Assembly (NCBI GenBank): GCA_020465985.1
Contig: JAANYP010002360.1
Coordinates: 144,059-208,058, forward strand
Source of the DNA: Centrapalus pauciflorus
Lineage: Eukaryota; Streptophyta; Magnoliopsida; Asterales; Asteraceae
Length of the DNA stretch: 64,000 bases
Reading direction: 5' to 3'
Positions 21,420 to 31,230 of the stretch are shown here, in pieces (positions within the stretch are counted from its first letter, which is position 1; every line of letters begins with the position of its first letter). Under the pieces are notes generated by a model. It had not been told where the DNA came from. It was given only the letters and a program-made list of their open reading frames with translations, and made no database searches. A program made the position numbers and the translations under genes.

Positions 21420-22960
21420 GATTCGGGTTAGCAAGATAAGTCGCTTTGTTGTACGTCGGTAGAGACCTGTCACCGCTGTCTTGCTAGCTTTAAAAATAAA
21501 CCTTAAGTCAAACTAAGACACTTTGTTGTATGAAAATACAGACCTGTGTCCGATGTTTGTCTTTTAAAGAATGTTTGCATATACCAACAAGTTAGAATCA
21601 CTGTCTGTATGCCTTGATCATAAAAGTATGTCTATGTCTGAGTCACGTAAGATAATTTCATGATAAATAAAAATGCCAAGGGATATTCCGAAATGTAGCA
21701 TGTTTAAAGGGGTAAATACCAACAATCGGCTAAATGGGTATTTCACGACAAACAATCAAAGGAATCAAAAAATTCCTAAGTGTGAATGTTTAAGTACTGA
21801 AAGTGAGTATCTGACACCGCTATCTGATTGAATCTTTCTTTGACTATGCTCGTCAAAAATAATTTGTTAAGTGTTTAGCATAGGTTGTAAAGTTTAAGTG
21901 TAGTTTAAGTTAAATTTTTGTTCAAAATTTTAAAGTTTTATTTTTACTTATTTTTATTTTTATTTTATTTTATTTTTATTTTTATTTTTATTTTTATTTT
22001 TATTTTTACTTAGGAAAAAGGTCAAAAATTACTGAGGGTGCATTCATAGTTGAATAAAATAAACATTGCGTGAATATCTTGTGCTTAGGGTAAAAGATTT
22101 GGCATAGTTTATTCCGTTACACCATAAGATTGAAAAAGTTGAAAAAGTTGAAATTATTTCCAAAATTTACGAAATTTTCAAAGTGTCAGGGGGTACTTCG
22201 AGTTTAAGTTAAACTCGAATTTGGGTGATCTCGAATCTGTCAGTAGATTCGAATGTGGCCATAGACTCGAAGGTAGGTGGTATAAATAGGTTAACAGTAA
22301 TGTCATTAACCTATCTGTTTTCGAATTTGTGCCTTCGAATCTATCAAGCGATTTCGAATCTATTGTTCTCGAGTTTGCCGATTTCACTAAAAACAACTAT
22401 TTGTCGAGTTTCTTGCTTGTGTGTTCGATTCTAATCCTAGATCTAGGTATAAACAACTGGTTTGTACAAGATTTAAGTAGTCTTATTCACCATTTAAGCC
22501 AAAATCACCGATTTTTGAAGGTTTATAGGTCGAAAGCTTGTTTTTCAAAATTACAAAGTTTGGGCCGGTAAAAAGTCAAATTAAAAGCAAATATCTTTGA
22601 TTAGTACCTAGTAGGGCTAATGAATGTGATTTTCTGAGTCCAAAACGGTTAAAATCATGGATTTTGGTGATGAGTTGGGCCGACTGATTCGAATTTGTTC
22701 CTGACCAGTCTCGAGTTTGTCAGCAAACTCGAGAAGGTTATTACATTCGAATATGTCATTAAACTCGAAATAGAGTATCTTCGAATCTGTTTGTTCGAAT
22801 CTGTCAATTTATTTGAATTATTCAATTTAAATTTCATTAAACTTGTAGAAATTCATATGTGTTGGATTTTGTACTTACACAAGTTCAAAATAAAACAAAT
22901 TTGAATTTAAACAAGTTTATTCACTTTTAATAATTCTAATATTTTATCTATTGTGCAGAC
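21420..22960 (+). other. E3 conserved post-pol non-coding block, second part
   Basis: Continues from 14359 once E4 is removed. Hairpin 2 is TGTACGTCGGTAGA (21450-21463, one stem base changed) and hairpin 3 is TGTATGAAAATACA (21527-21540). A (TTTTA)n-like tract spans 21945-22015, and a TTCGAA/CTCGAG array spans 22195-22810. Just before the accessory ATG there is TATTGTGCAG (22949-22958), an acceptor-like site two bases from the start codon. No supported gene; the short frames are in the array. Confidence 0.65.
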
Positions 22961-25900
22961 ATGGCAGATAGAGTGTTCGTGCCTAAGCATAATATGGTCA
23001 TTCCTCCCGACCATAATAAACCTGAAGCGCAGGGTTTCCGTCAAATGGTGGATCTCCTAGTGAAGTCTAGGATTTCGTTCGCATTATCCCATAACATTCA
23101 GATCGTTATTCCATATGTGCGGCAGTTTTATGAACATTTGCAAGTTGATTGTTCCGTCACCCCAACTGTTCTAAGGACAAGGATAGCAGGACAACCGTTA
23201 GTATTCTCTGCAGATATGTTACGTCAAGTTCTGCAGCTGGGAACTCAGGAGGAAGAGTCTGGGCCTATAGATTTTCCGTTAAATATTAGGCAGGCTGCCT
23301 TTCTGAGAATGGGTTATAGTTTAGACGTTACCAAGGCATCCTATATGAAAAGTGGACTCATAGGGCAATGGAGATTTCTGGCGCATGTGTTTATGGTATG
23401 TTTTGCGGCCAAGAAAGCGGGTTTTGACTACATTGTATCGAAGATCCAATCCGGGATTATCGCATTGGTGTATAATCGGCGCTTCAGTTTTTCTGAAATG
23501 TTTTTCTCAGAGTTTGTGCATCAAATCACTGCTCCGGAACGAGAAAGATTGCTACTGTACCCCCGCTTCGTGATGATGCTCATCAGGCACTTCTTGCCAA
23601 ATTTGCCACAGCTTAATGAGATTCAAAGTGTAGCTGTTATCGACAAAAGGATTTTTGCTGATTGCTCTGCACATAGAGGAAGGTTAGCAGTCCCGGTCGA
23701 GCGACCTTTGTTTGGGGTTGTAATAGACAGGAACTTTGTCGCACCGGATAATGCCAATTGGGCAGGTGAAGTAGAAGTTCAGCTTCGACAACCACAACAA
23801 CAACAGCAACAACCGCGCGCTCAGCAACAGAGGAGACGCCAAAGACCATCTGCGAGTCAAATTCAGGCGAGTAGGCCTTCTACTAGTCAAACTCAAGAGG
23901 CACAGGAGGCAGGGCCATCAAATGTACCAGTTGAATCTGATCAGTTATGTCAAACACTGCATGAGATTTGGGAAGCTGGTCCTAATGCAAATGAAGAGAT
24001 AACTGCTGAGCTTATTGATCAATTGTTAGAGCCTCCGGAAGGAGAAGATGATGTCCTTAGGGAAGTAGATGGATATCAACCTGATCAAACCGGTAATGAC
24101 AGGTCATCGTCAGCTACTGAGACTGAAGATATGGAGGAGATAGAGGTTGAAGTTCCAGAGTCCGTTACAGCAGAACCAACTGTTCAGATGAGAACTTATG
24201 GATCACGATTGGTTGTCAATGAGGAAGAAAGAAGGAGGACAAGAGCTACAGTGGAGTCGGAGGACTCAGATTATGAAGATGAGGAAGAAGTAGTACCTCT
24301 GGTGCATCGGCAACGGGCTAAGCGCCATCGTTTTATGCAAGGAGCTACCTCAGCTTCAGTTGCACAGCCTGACGTATCTCAACCTCCACCTACTCAAGCT
24401 ACCATTCCACCATCACCACCACATGTTGAACCGTACATCCCATCACCCATCCTTCCGCTCCAATACAATCCATTCCATCCACCTCATCCACCTACGCAGA
24501 CAATCAAAGGTTTTTAAAGCTAAAAGATAGAGTTGACTTCCAGCAAATCCAAATCTTAGGCCTGACAACGGCTATCGGTGAGATTCAAAAGCATAATGCA
24601 AATCTGGATAATGAGAATGCCGACCTGAAAAAGATTGTGGAGAAGGTACATGAAGAGAACTTGGAGCTGAAAAGGTTTGTCGCTGATCAAGCAGCCGAAA
24701 TAAGATCGATGCGCTCCCTGATTGAGCAATTAATGAAAAATATAAAGGCTCAGGGGGAGACATCCTGCCGTGATCAAGTAGAAGTGCGGAGGGATGATGA
24801 TGATAATGATGAAGATGACCACGGAAATGATCCCAGCACTCAAAGACAGAATGAGCCAGTAGATTTTTCTGCTGCTCAGACTCAGGGGGAGCCGAGTCAA
24901 TCAGGAGCTAAAGAAGGAGAGGCCAGTTCATCCAAAGCTACAGAGTCTGAGATAAATGAGATGATTGAAGCACTTATGGATCTCGACGATGACCCGATGG
25001 ACCTTGGCTTCGATTTTGAGGATGATATGGAAGAATTAGAAGAAGGGGAATTTGTACCCGAAGATATAGCTGATTGGAAGTCCGATGATGAGGTGTGTGC
25101 TGATGAAGATGATGAAGCCAATGAGATCATCGTTCAGCAAAACCCAATCACAGACACTTATGTGATAGACGGAAGTAATGTGATTAACATAGAAGTAGTC
25201 AATGCTGCTTTAAATGTTGATTCATCAATAGAAGAGCCTGCCAGAGAGCTCACCAATGAAGAGAAAAGGAAACTATGGTTCAGGGCAGAGCAAAAGGAGT
25301 TAGAGTTGAAGAAGAAGATGCGAGTACCTGGTACTGGAGAGCTATCCGGAAGCATATTGAGTTGGTTCTTTAATAGGGAATTGCAGCTATTCATAATCAA
25401 AAGAAGAGATGGTCTCCAGTACCTCAGAAGGACTCTGAAAGTGTTCAACTCTTTGCTGAAGATTGAGATAAAGGCGTTAGCTTGGAAAGAGCTAATCAAT
25501 ACCGGCAACGACCCTTACGCTGAAATTATTGCCAAGATCATAAGGAAAGAAGGAAGGTCGAGGAAGTTCGAGCGTCTAAATCCGAGGATAGGAAAACGAG
25601 TAATGGATCATTCTCGTATTGATCCTCTGACTGGGCGTCCATGGATGAAGATACAGTACAGACCAGTGAGATGTCTAAGAAAGGTACCACTCAAGCCAAT
25701 GCCACAGGACGTCATGAAAAACCTAAACTGGTGGTATGTGGAGAGTGAAACGGGGGAAGCTGTGATGGAAGATTTTGAAGAAAAAGTAATTCTTAGAGTC
25801 TATGATCCACTTCACCTGGTAAACCTGTCTAAAGATGACCTTCAGGTGCTGCATGCTCATAAGATCTCAAGCGACACTCATATGGGCAGTGAGGCTAGAA

Positions 25901-25968
25901 AGTATGAAAATGTAGTTAGAGTGTGTATTGAAAAGGATTTGTATGCTGGCAGCAGTTTGAATAAATAA
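22961..25968 (+). pseudogene. E3 accessory (post-pol) ORF, one frameshift
   Basis: About 1,000 codons, starting MADRVFVPKHNMVIPP. Residues 1-245 form a compact, mostly helical-looking domain (GFRQMVD, YVRQFYEHLQVD, QWRFLAHVFMVCFAAKKAG, RFSFSEMFFSEFVHQI, LYPRFVMMLIRHFLP). Then come a Gln/Arg-rich stretch, an acidic segment, a Pro-rich linker, a coiled coil (near 24540-24740), a second acidic stretch and a C-terminal domain of about 200 residues (LSWFFNRELQLF, KVILRVYDPLHLVNLSKDDL). One base is missing near 24462 relative to E12, breaking the frame. There is no signal peptide or membrane span, so it is not a typical envelope. Function unknown. The N-domain recalls plant transposon-protein families seen after pol in other retroelements (from memory). 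Confidence 0.85.
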
Positions 25969-26015
25969 TAAACAAAGTACTTAATCAAATGTGTGAATTG
26001 CTAGAAGCTATCGTC

Positions 26016-26024
26016 AAGGGGGAG
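26016..26024 (+). promoter_or_regulatory. Polypurine tract of E3 inside a 3' hairpin
   Basis: AAGGGGGAG two bases before the 3' LTR. GCTATCGTCA (26007-26016) and TGACGATAGC (26044-26053) are perfect inverted repeats, extended by TAGA (26002-26005) and TCTA (26056-26059). The purine tract and LTR start lie in the loop. Confidence 0.9.
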
Positions 26025-26026
26025 TC

Positions 26027-26671
26027 TGTTGGTACACCCTGTGTGACGATAGCAGTCTAAGTGATCCAACATTGTGGATTAGCAAGTGTTTGATATATAT
26101 GTTTATATATGTTTGATAATTATTATTGATTGTATGTTTGAACTTGATGTAACGTATTACAAGAAGTTCAAACATAAAGATCAAAGATAAAATCAAACAT
26201 AAGTTAAAAACATAAGTTTCAAAGACAAATCTAATATGTGAAAGTCGAATTTAGGGTAAATTCGCATTCACAAGTTAATCAGATTCGAATCTACAGCAGA
26301 TTCGAATGTACTTCCTTAGGCAGATTCGAGAGTGTCAGTGGGGACAAACTCGAATGTGCCTTGGGCCTGATTCGAGTTTGGCCCATGGCAGACTCGAATT
26401 GGCCTCTATAATTAGGGATAGACTCGAATAATTATCAGACTTTTTGCAGAATTCGAGAGAGATTAAGCAAAAGGCGATTTCGAGTTTATCATCAGTTTTA
26501 GTGTTGTTTCAGAGAGAATCTTCTAGTAGGTGCGTTCTTGTGTAGTTCGTACAGCTCGTTGATAGTTTCCGTGTTCCGTGTGAGAGTTGTTACCGTCTAC
26601 CCGTTAACGAGGATTCCGCACTCGTTGACGGTTCCGCGTCTAGATAGATCTTGTAGTGTGTAGACCTTACA
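26027..26671 (+). repeat. E3 3' LTR
   Basis: 645 bp, begins TGTTGGTACACCC, ends TAGACCTTACA, followed by the target duplication CTATG and the resumed E2 RT. Same features as the 5' LTR; candidate TATA at 26407. Confidence 0.95.
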
Positions 26672-28059
26672 CTATGCAAGAAGAACTCACCCAGTTTGAA
26701 CAACTAAGGGTATGACGGTTAGTTCCCAAGCCTAAAGGCCGAACAATCATTGGTATTGAATGGATTGTTAAGAACAAACGAGATGAAAACAGAATCGTGG
26801 TGAGGAACAAGGCCAGGCTAGTGACTAAAAGGTTACCGACAACAAGAAGGCATAGATTATGGCGAGACCTTTTTTTCGGTTGCATGGATCGAATCCATCT
26901 GGATGTTCTTGGCATTTACAATACACAAGGACTTCAAAGTCTACCAAATGGACTTCAAGACTGCTATCATAAATGGTGAATTTAATGAGGAGGTGTACAT
27001 TGAGCAACCACAAGGATTTATTGATGCACATAAACCGGACCATGTTTATGTGCTAGATAAAGCCCTCTATGGTTTGAAACAAGCACCTCGGGATCGGTAT
27101 GATTGCCTCTCTAACTTCCTTACTGCATCCAGATTCAGTAAAGGTGTGGTGGACACAACTGTGTTCACTAAACAAGAAGGCCCACACATAATGTTAGTTC
27201 AAATTTATTTGGATAATATTTTATTTGGATCTACAGACCCTAAAATTTGTAAAGAATTTGCAAACCTCATGGAGTCCTAGTTCGAGATGAGTATGATGGG
27301 GGAAATGAACTTATTCCTCGGATAACAAGTCAAACAACTTGAAGATGAGATTTTTGTGAACCAGTCGAAATATACCCTTGACATTCTCAAGAAGTATAAA
27401 TTAGACTCTTGCACGGCTATCGCAACTCCCACTTTTTCAATTGTAAGGTAGACATTGATCCTGCCGGATATAATATTTTCAACATGCATTTGTGCTCTCT
27501 TGCAGGCCGACACTAAAGAATCACATCTTACTTCGGTTAAACGCATTTTTCGTTATCTTAAGGGTTCATATGAGCTTTGTCTATTGTATCTAAAGGGAAC
27601 CAATTTCGATCTTAATACATTTTCCGATGCTGATTTTGCACGTTGTCGCGTACATCAAAAAATCACATCTGGTGGAATAAAGTTTTTGGGTGATAGACCA
27701 GTGAGTTGGTCTTCCAAAACGCAAAACTATGTTTCCACATGGACAACTGAGTACGTAGCAGCAACATGTTGCTGCTCTCAGGTACTGTGGATGAGAACTC
27801 AGTTGCGTGATTATGGATTCTCACTCACTAACATCCCAATCTACTATGATTCACGAAGTTTTATTGCTATCTATTGCAAATCCCTTACAACACTCAAGAA
27901 CAAAGAACATAGACATCAGGTATCACTTTATTAAAGACATGTAGAAAGGGGGACATTAGACTTGGATTTTGTAGGCACGAAGTTTCAAATGACTGATATA
28001 TTTACTAAAGCTTTAGAGGAACCTCATTTTCGGTATTGGCATGTTGAATCCACACTCTA
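26672..28059 (+). pseudogene. Copia RT and RNase H, 3' part of E2 pol
   Basis: Continues the reading cut at 6341: MQEELTQFEQLRV, then IIGIEWIVKNKRDENRIVVR near 26748. RT palm: YQMDFKTAIINGEFNEEVYI near 26939 and ALYGLKQAPRDRYD near 27061. At the catalytic box the codons read YLDN (27207-27218) instead of a YxDD box, so the second Asp is lost. RNase H: DADFARCR near 27627, TEYVAATCCCSQVLW near 27748, tail DIFTKALEEPHFRYWHVEST near 27999, stop at about 28057-28059. Several frameshifts. Older than E3, which is nested in it. Confidence 0.85.
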
Positions 28060-28577
28060 GTTGATTCTCAAATATATTCTAAATATTTTTGTTTCATATT
28101 ATCCTCATAATTGAAACTTATTTATTTAGAAAATATATGTTAGTTCAATACAAGGAACGTGTCACAAAACTCTTTTCCAGTGTTCATTTGTCTTTGATAG
28201 CCTTTAATTTTTGGTGAAACTTATAAATGCTATGTGTAATGTTCATCCTGAGCAGGAAACTTAAATACATCCAAGTTTGTTAGACTTTCTTCACTTTATC
28301 AGGTTCTAGGTATTTACAAAATTGGGTAAACATTTGATTAGAGGGGGGGGGGGGGGGTATTTCTCTCGCTACAAGTTTGCACAACTTTTTAAATCAATTT
28401 TAAATGTGCACACTTGTAGGGGGATAAAGGGTGAATTTTATTTTAAATTTTATTTAAATATATTTCACATTATTTTGTTTTAATGTTACTAAATTTTAAT
28501 AATACAAAAAGATAGATTTTATTTTTCTTTTAAGTTGAAAATATTCGAAAAACCACAAAAAGATGTTTCGTTATCTT
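28060..28577. other. AT-rich tail beyond E2 pol with a G15 run
   Basis: No gene seen. It has a run of 15 G at 28343-28357 and a purine-rich AGGGGGATAAAGGGTG at 28418-28433, either of which could mark the end of E2. No LTR partner was found. ATCTT at 28573-28577 is the left target duplication of E5. Confidence 0.35.
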
Positions 28578-29351
28578 TGATAATAGTAGATCTAGGTGAA
28601 TCAACACAATTAACCCAAAATTCTCTTTTATTAAAATGATTGATTTTACTCTCAACGTAAAAATCAAAGATAAATGGAAAAAGTCTATAAACAAATTCCT
28701 TAGAATTTGTTTATATACTCCTAAACTAAACTTTCTAGAATTGACAAATCTAGTCCCTATACTTACAATTATAATTGTTTTCATCTCTATATATTTGTTC
28801 CTAGCAATCTCCCCCTTAGAGATGAAAGCAATTTTTCAATCAAAGTTCAAAGCACGAACTTTATAATGAAAAACTAAACAAAGTAAATGTCTTCAATATT
28901 TTAAAAACTTGATCTTCAAAACTTTTCTTTTTTCTTCTCTTCTATCACTGAATCTTCAAATAAACTTTCTTCTTCATTTACACTCTCTGATCTTCATATC
29001 CCTTCTTCTCTGATCTTCTCTAAACTTCTCTTTTCTTATGAATAGACTCTCCCACTTGAATGATGAATAGAATTTGATTCTCTCCCTTGATCAATCAAAG
29101 ACAACATATCATCTTTCATTTTGAACTCTTCTGCAGTTGTTACAATTGTCTAGACACAATGAACTCAAAATTCTCTTTTATTGAAATGATTGTTTTGCTC
29201 TCAACGTGAAAATCAAAGATAAATGGCAAATGTATATAAACAAATTCCTTTTTGTTTATATACTCTTAAACTAAACTTTCTAGAATTGACAAATCTAGTG
29301 TCTATACTTACAATTATAATTGTTTTCATCTCTGTATATTTGTTCCTAACA
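28578..29351 (-). mobile_element. E5: TRIM-like miniature LTR element
   Basis: Two related direct repeats, 28578-28806 and 29138-29351, share long blocks (CTTTCTAGAATTGACAAATC; TTACAATTATAATTGTTTTC). In minus sense they begin TGTTAGGAAC or TGCTAGGAAC. The minus-strand purine tract CTAAGGGGGAGAT abuts the left repeat, as for a 3' LTR. ATCTT flanks both sides (28573-28577, 29352-29356). The internal part is about 330 bp with no coding capacity. No initiator-tRNA primer site was recognised next to the right repeat. The repeats differ clearly, so it is old. Confidence 0.65.
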
Positions 29352-29356
29352 ATCTT

Positions 29357-30793
29357 CTTTTAATTTAAAAAGCTGAAAAATACAAAAAGATTTTAGGTTT
29401 GTTCAAAGTTTAAAATTTTTCTTACCTTTATTTTATTTTATTGTAATTCAATTTATTTTATTACTTTGTTTTTCTTATTTCTTATTTATTTATTTATTAG
29501 GCCTGTGCTTAAGCCCGTTTTTAAAAATCACTGTGTGTGTGTGGTTAGCCCAAAACCGACCCAACTTTACCTATAAAAGGTGCGGGTCGGTCATCAGTTG
29601 GACCTTTCTTTTCTCCTAAGCTTCGTTGCCTGCTATACGCTCCCAACCGCCATTTTTAAACAAAAATTCACTCTAAATACTCATTTTTCGTGCAATTTCA
29701 CGTTGACTCTTGCATTATACACCTAATCGCACCTAATGTAACTATTATAAGCTTTTATTTCATGCATTTACGTGTTTTTAAATTTCACGACATTTTCGAG
29801 GGTTTTTGTCTCAGTTTTTGTCATTTTTAGGTTAGATCCATGTGTTTTTAGGTTTTTATGCTAGTTTAATGTTGTTCATCTTCATTTGTTACCTTAGGAT
29901 CTGTGTTTATAGTATGTTTTGTGTTAGTTCACTATAGAGGTATGTGCATGTGCATGATGAACATTCAATGCTGTCATTTATTGCAATTCTACCCAGTATA
30001 ACTTCGGATGCATATGAACACGATCTTCAGATCCTCATCCGAAGTTCCAAGACACAAACTTAAACTTGCATAATTTCCATAAGGACTTCATCTGAACTTC
30101 GGATGGAAGTCCATCTGAACTTCGGACCATCCGAAGTTCGGACCAGTTAGCATTGTTAATTGTTTTTTTTCGTAAGTGTTCTTGGTAGGACCACATCCGA
30201 ACTTCAGACCACCAATTTTATGTATTATATTTTCTTTATTTTATTTTTTCAAAGTCTTATGGCGGACCTGATCCGAACTTCGGATGTGGTTCCATCTGAA
30301 CTTCATAACATCCGATGTTCGGACCACTCAATGTGTTTATGTTTCTATATTTTTCTAATTGTCCGTCTCTGGACCTAGTCCGAACTTTGGATGTGGATCC
30401 ATCCGAACCTCTAACCATTCGAAGTTCGGATGCTACTAAAATTTTTCTAAGTGTTGTTTTCAATTTCACCATTCCGAAAATCGGTTACATCCGAAGTTCG
30501 TTTCAATTCGAAATTCAGATGCCCATGGAACTGAAGTTCAACAATTGTCTTTTTTTTTAAAAAAAAAAGTTTTAAATTTTTTAATAATATTTTTTAATTC
30601 AAAATTTTTTTGGTCAACCTTCCAATTAAGTTTCATATTCTTGCACCATTCGTCTTAGTTAGTAGTAGGTGTTTGAGTGAATTGATGTATTCTAACATTG
30701 GTCTCTCAATGATCGACTTTGGATTTCCATTAGTAGTATTTTTGTACTACTGACAGAGAACTTGATGCTTTAAACAGAATATATACATTCTAT
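29357..30793. other. Non-coding segment with TATA box and TTCGGA palindrome array
   Basis: No supported gene. A plus-strand core CTATAAAAGG lies at 29571-29580 after a (TG)n run, as in an LTR or promoter. From about 30020 to 30510 there are more than ten copies of TCCGAACTTCGGA-like palindromes, some split by short spacers, the same style as the TTCGAA arrays of E3. It may be LTR plus leader of a further element whose coding part is gone. Short frames overlapping the array are chance. Confidence 0.4.
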
Positions 30794-31211
30794 GTCACAC
30801 CTGCTTCAGATAATCTCTCAATGTTATATATTCTCATGTCTTGTAATTCCCAGATTATGTAAAGCATTCAACAATTATCATGCATTTATCAAGAACATTA
30901 TGAATGTAAATATAAATGTGATGAATAAAATAGTACCTTAAAAACAATGAATGCAAAGATGAATAAACCACAATGTCTGCACAATAGCTCGTACGATTAC
31001 AACTTCAATAATTGAAAACATAAACCAAAGACAATCTAATTATAAGAAAACTAATTGACTTGAATCCAAACCCTAAAACAAATAACCCATGGGTTGACCA
31101 TTTAGGTCTTTGATCCATTTACAAGAAAGTTGGAATCTTTACAATTTAGCCACAAAATAAAGTTCTATCTATTACGTATTTGACACTGAAATTATCACAA
31201 TATCTAGAACT
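30794..31211 (-). repeat. Probable 3' LTR of E6
   Basis: In minus sense a purine tract CAAAGGGGAGAA (31224-31213) is followed directly by TGTTAGTTCTAGATATTG (from 31211), a typical LTR start. The other edge is placed at TGTCACACC (30794) because the minus strand would then end GGTGTGACA. That edge is a guess and no partner LTR is present. Confidence 0.45.
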
Positions 31212-31230
31212 AACATTCTCCCCTTTGTGA

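Larger units (their letters stand above)
6342..26671 (+). mobile_element. E3: LTR-to-LTR Copia/Sirevirus-type retrotransposon
   Basis: Two 645-bp LTRs (6342-6986 and 26027-26671) flank PBS, leader, gag, pol, a long non-coding block, an accessory ORF and a polypurine tract. The target duplication CTATG is present at 6337-6341 and 26672-26676, and removing the element rejoins the E2 RT reading. Without nested E4 it is about 13.3 kb, very long for Copia but in the Sirevirus range. By eye the LTRs differ at about 12 positions, so the insertion is fairly recent. Gag has a frameshift and stops, pol lacks the RT active-site box, and the accessory ORF has one frameshift, so this copy cannot be autonomous. 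Confidence 0.95.

Noticed and set aside
21945..22015. TTTTA-rich tract as a regulatory or satellite repeat
   Set aside because: A simple A/T tract at the same place in E11 (51365-51450) and E7; ordinary low-complexity sequence with no clear unit conservation.
22961..25968. Calling the accessory ORF an envelope gene
   Set aside because: No N-terminal signal peptide, no transmembrane segment and no obvious cleavage site are visible; the composition (Gln-rich, acidic, coiled coil) is that of a soluble protein.
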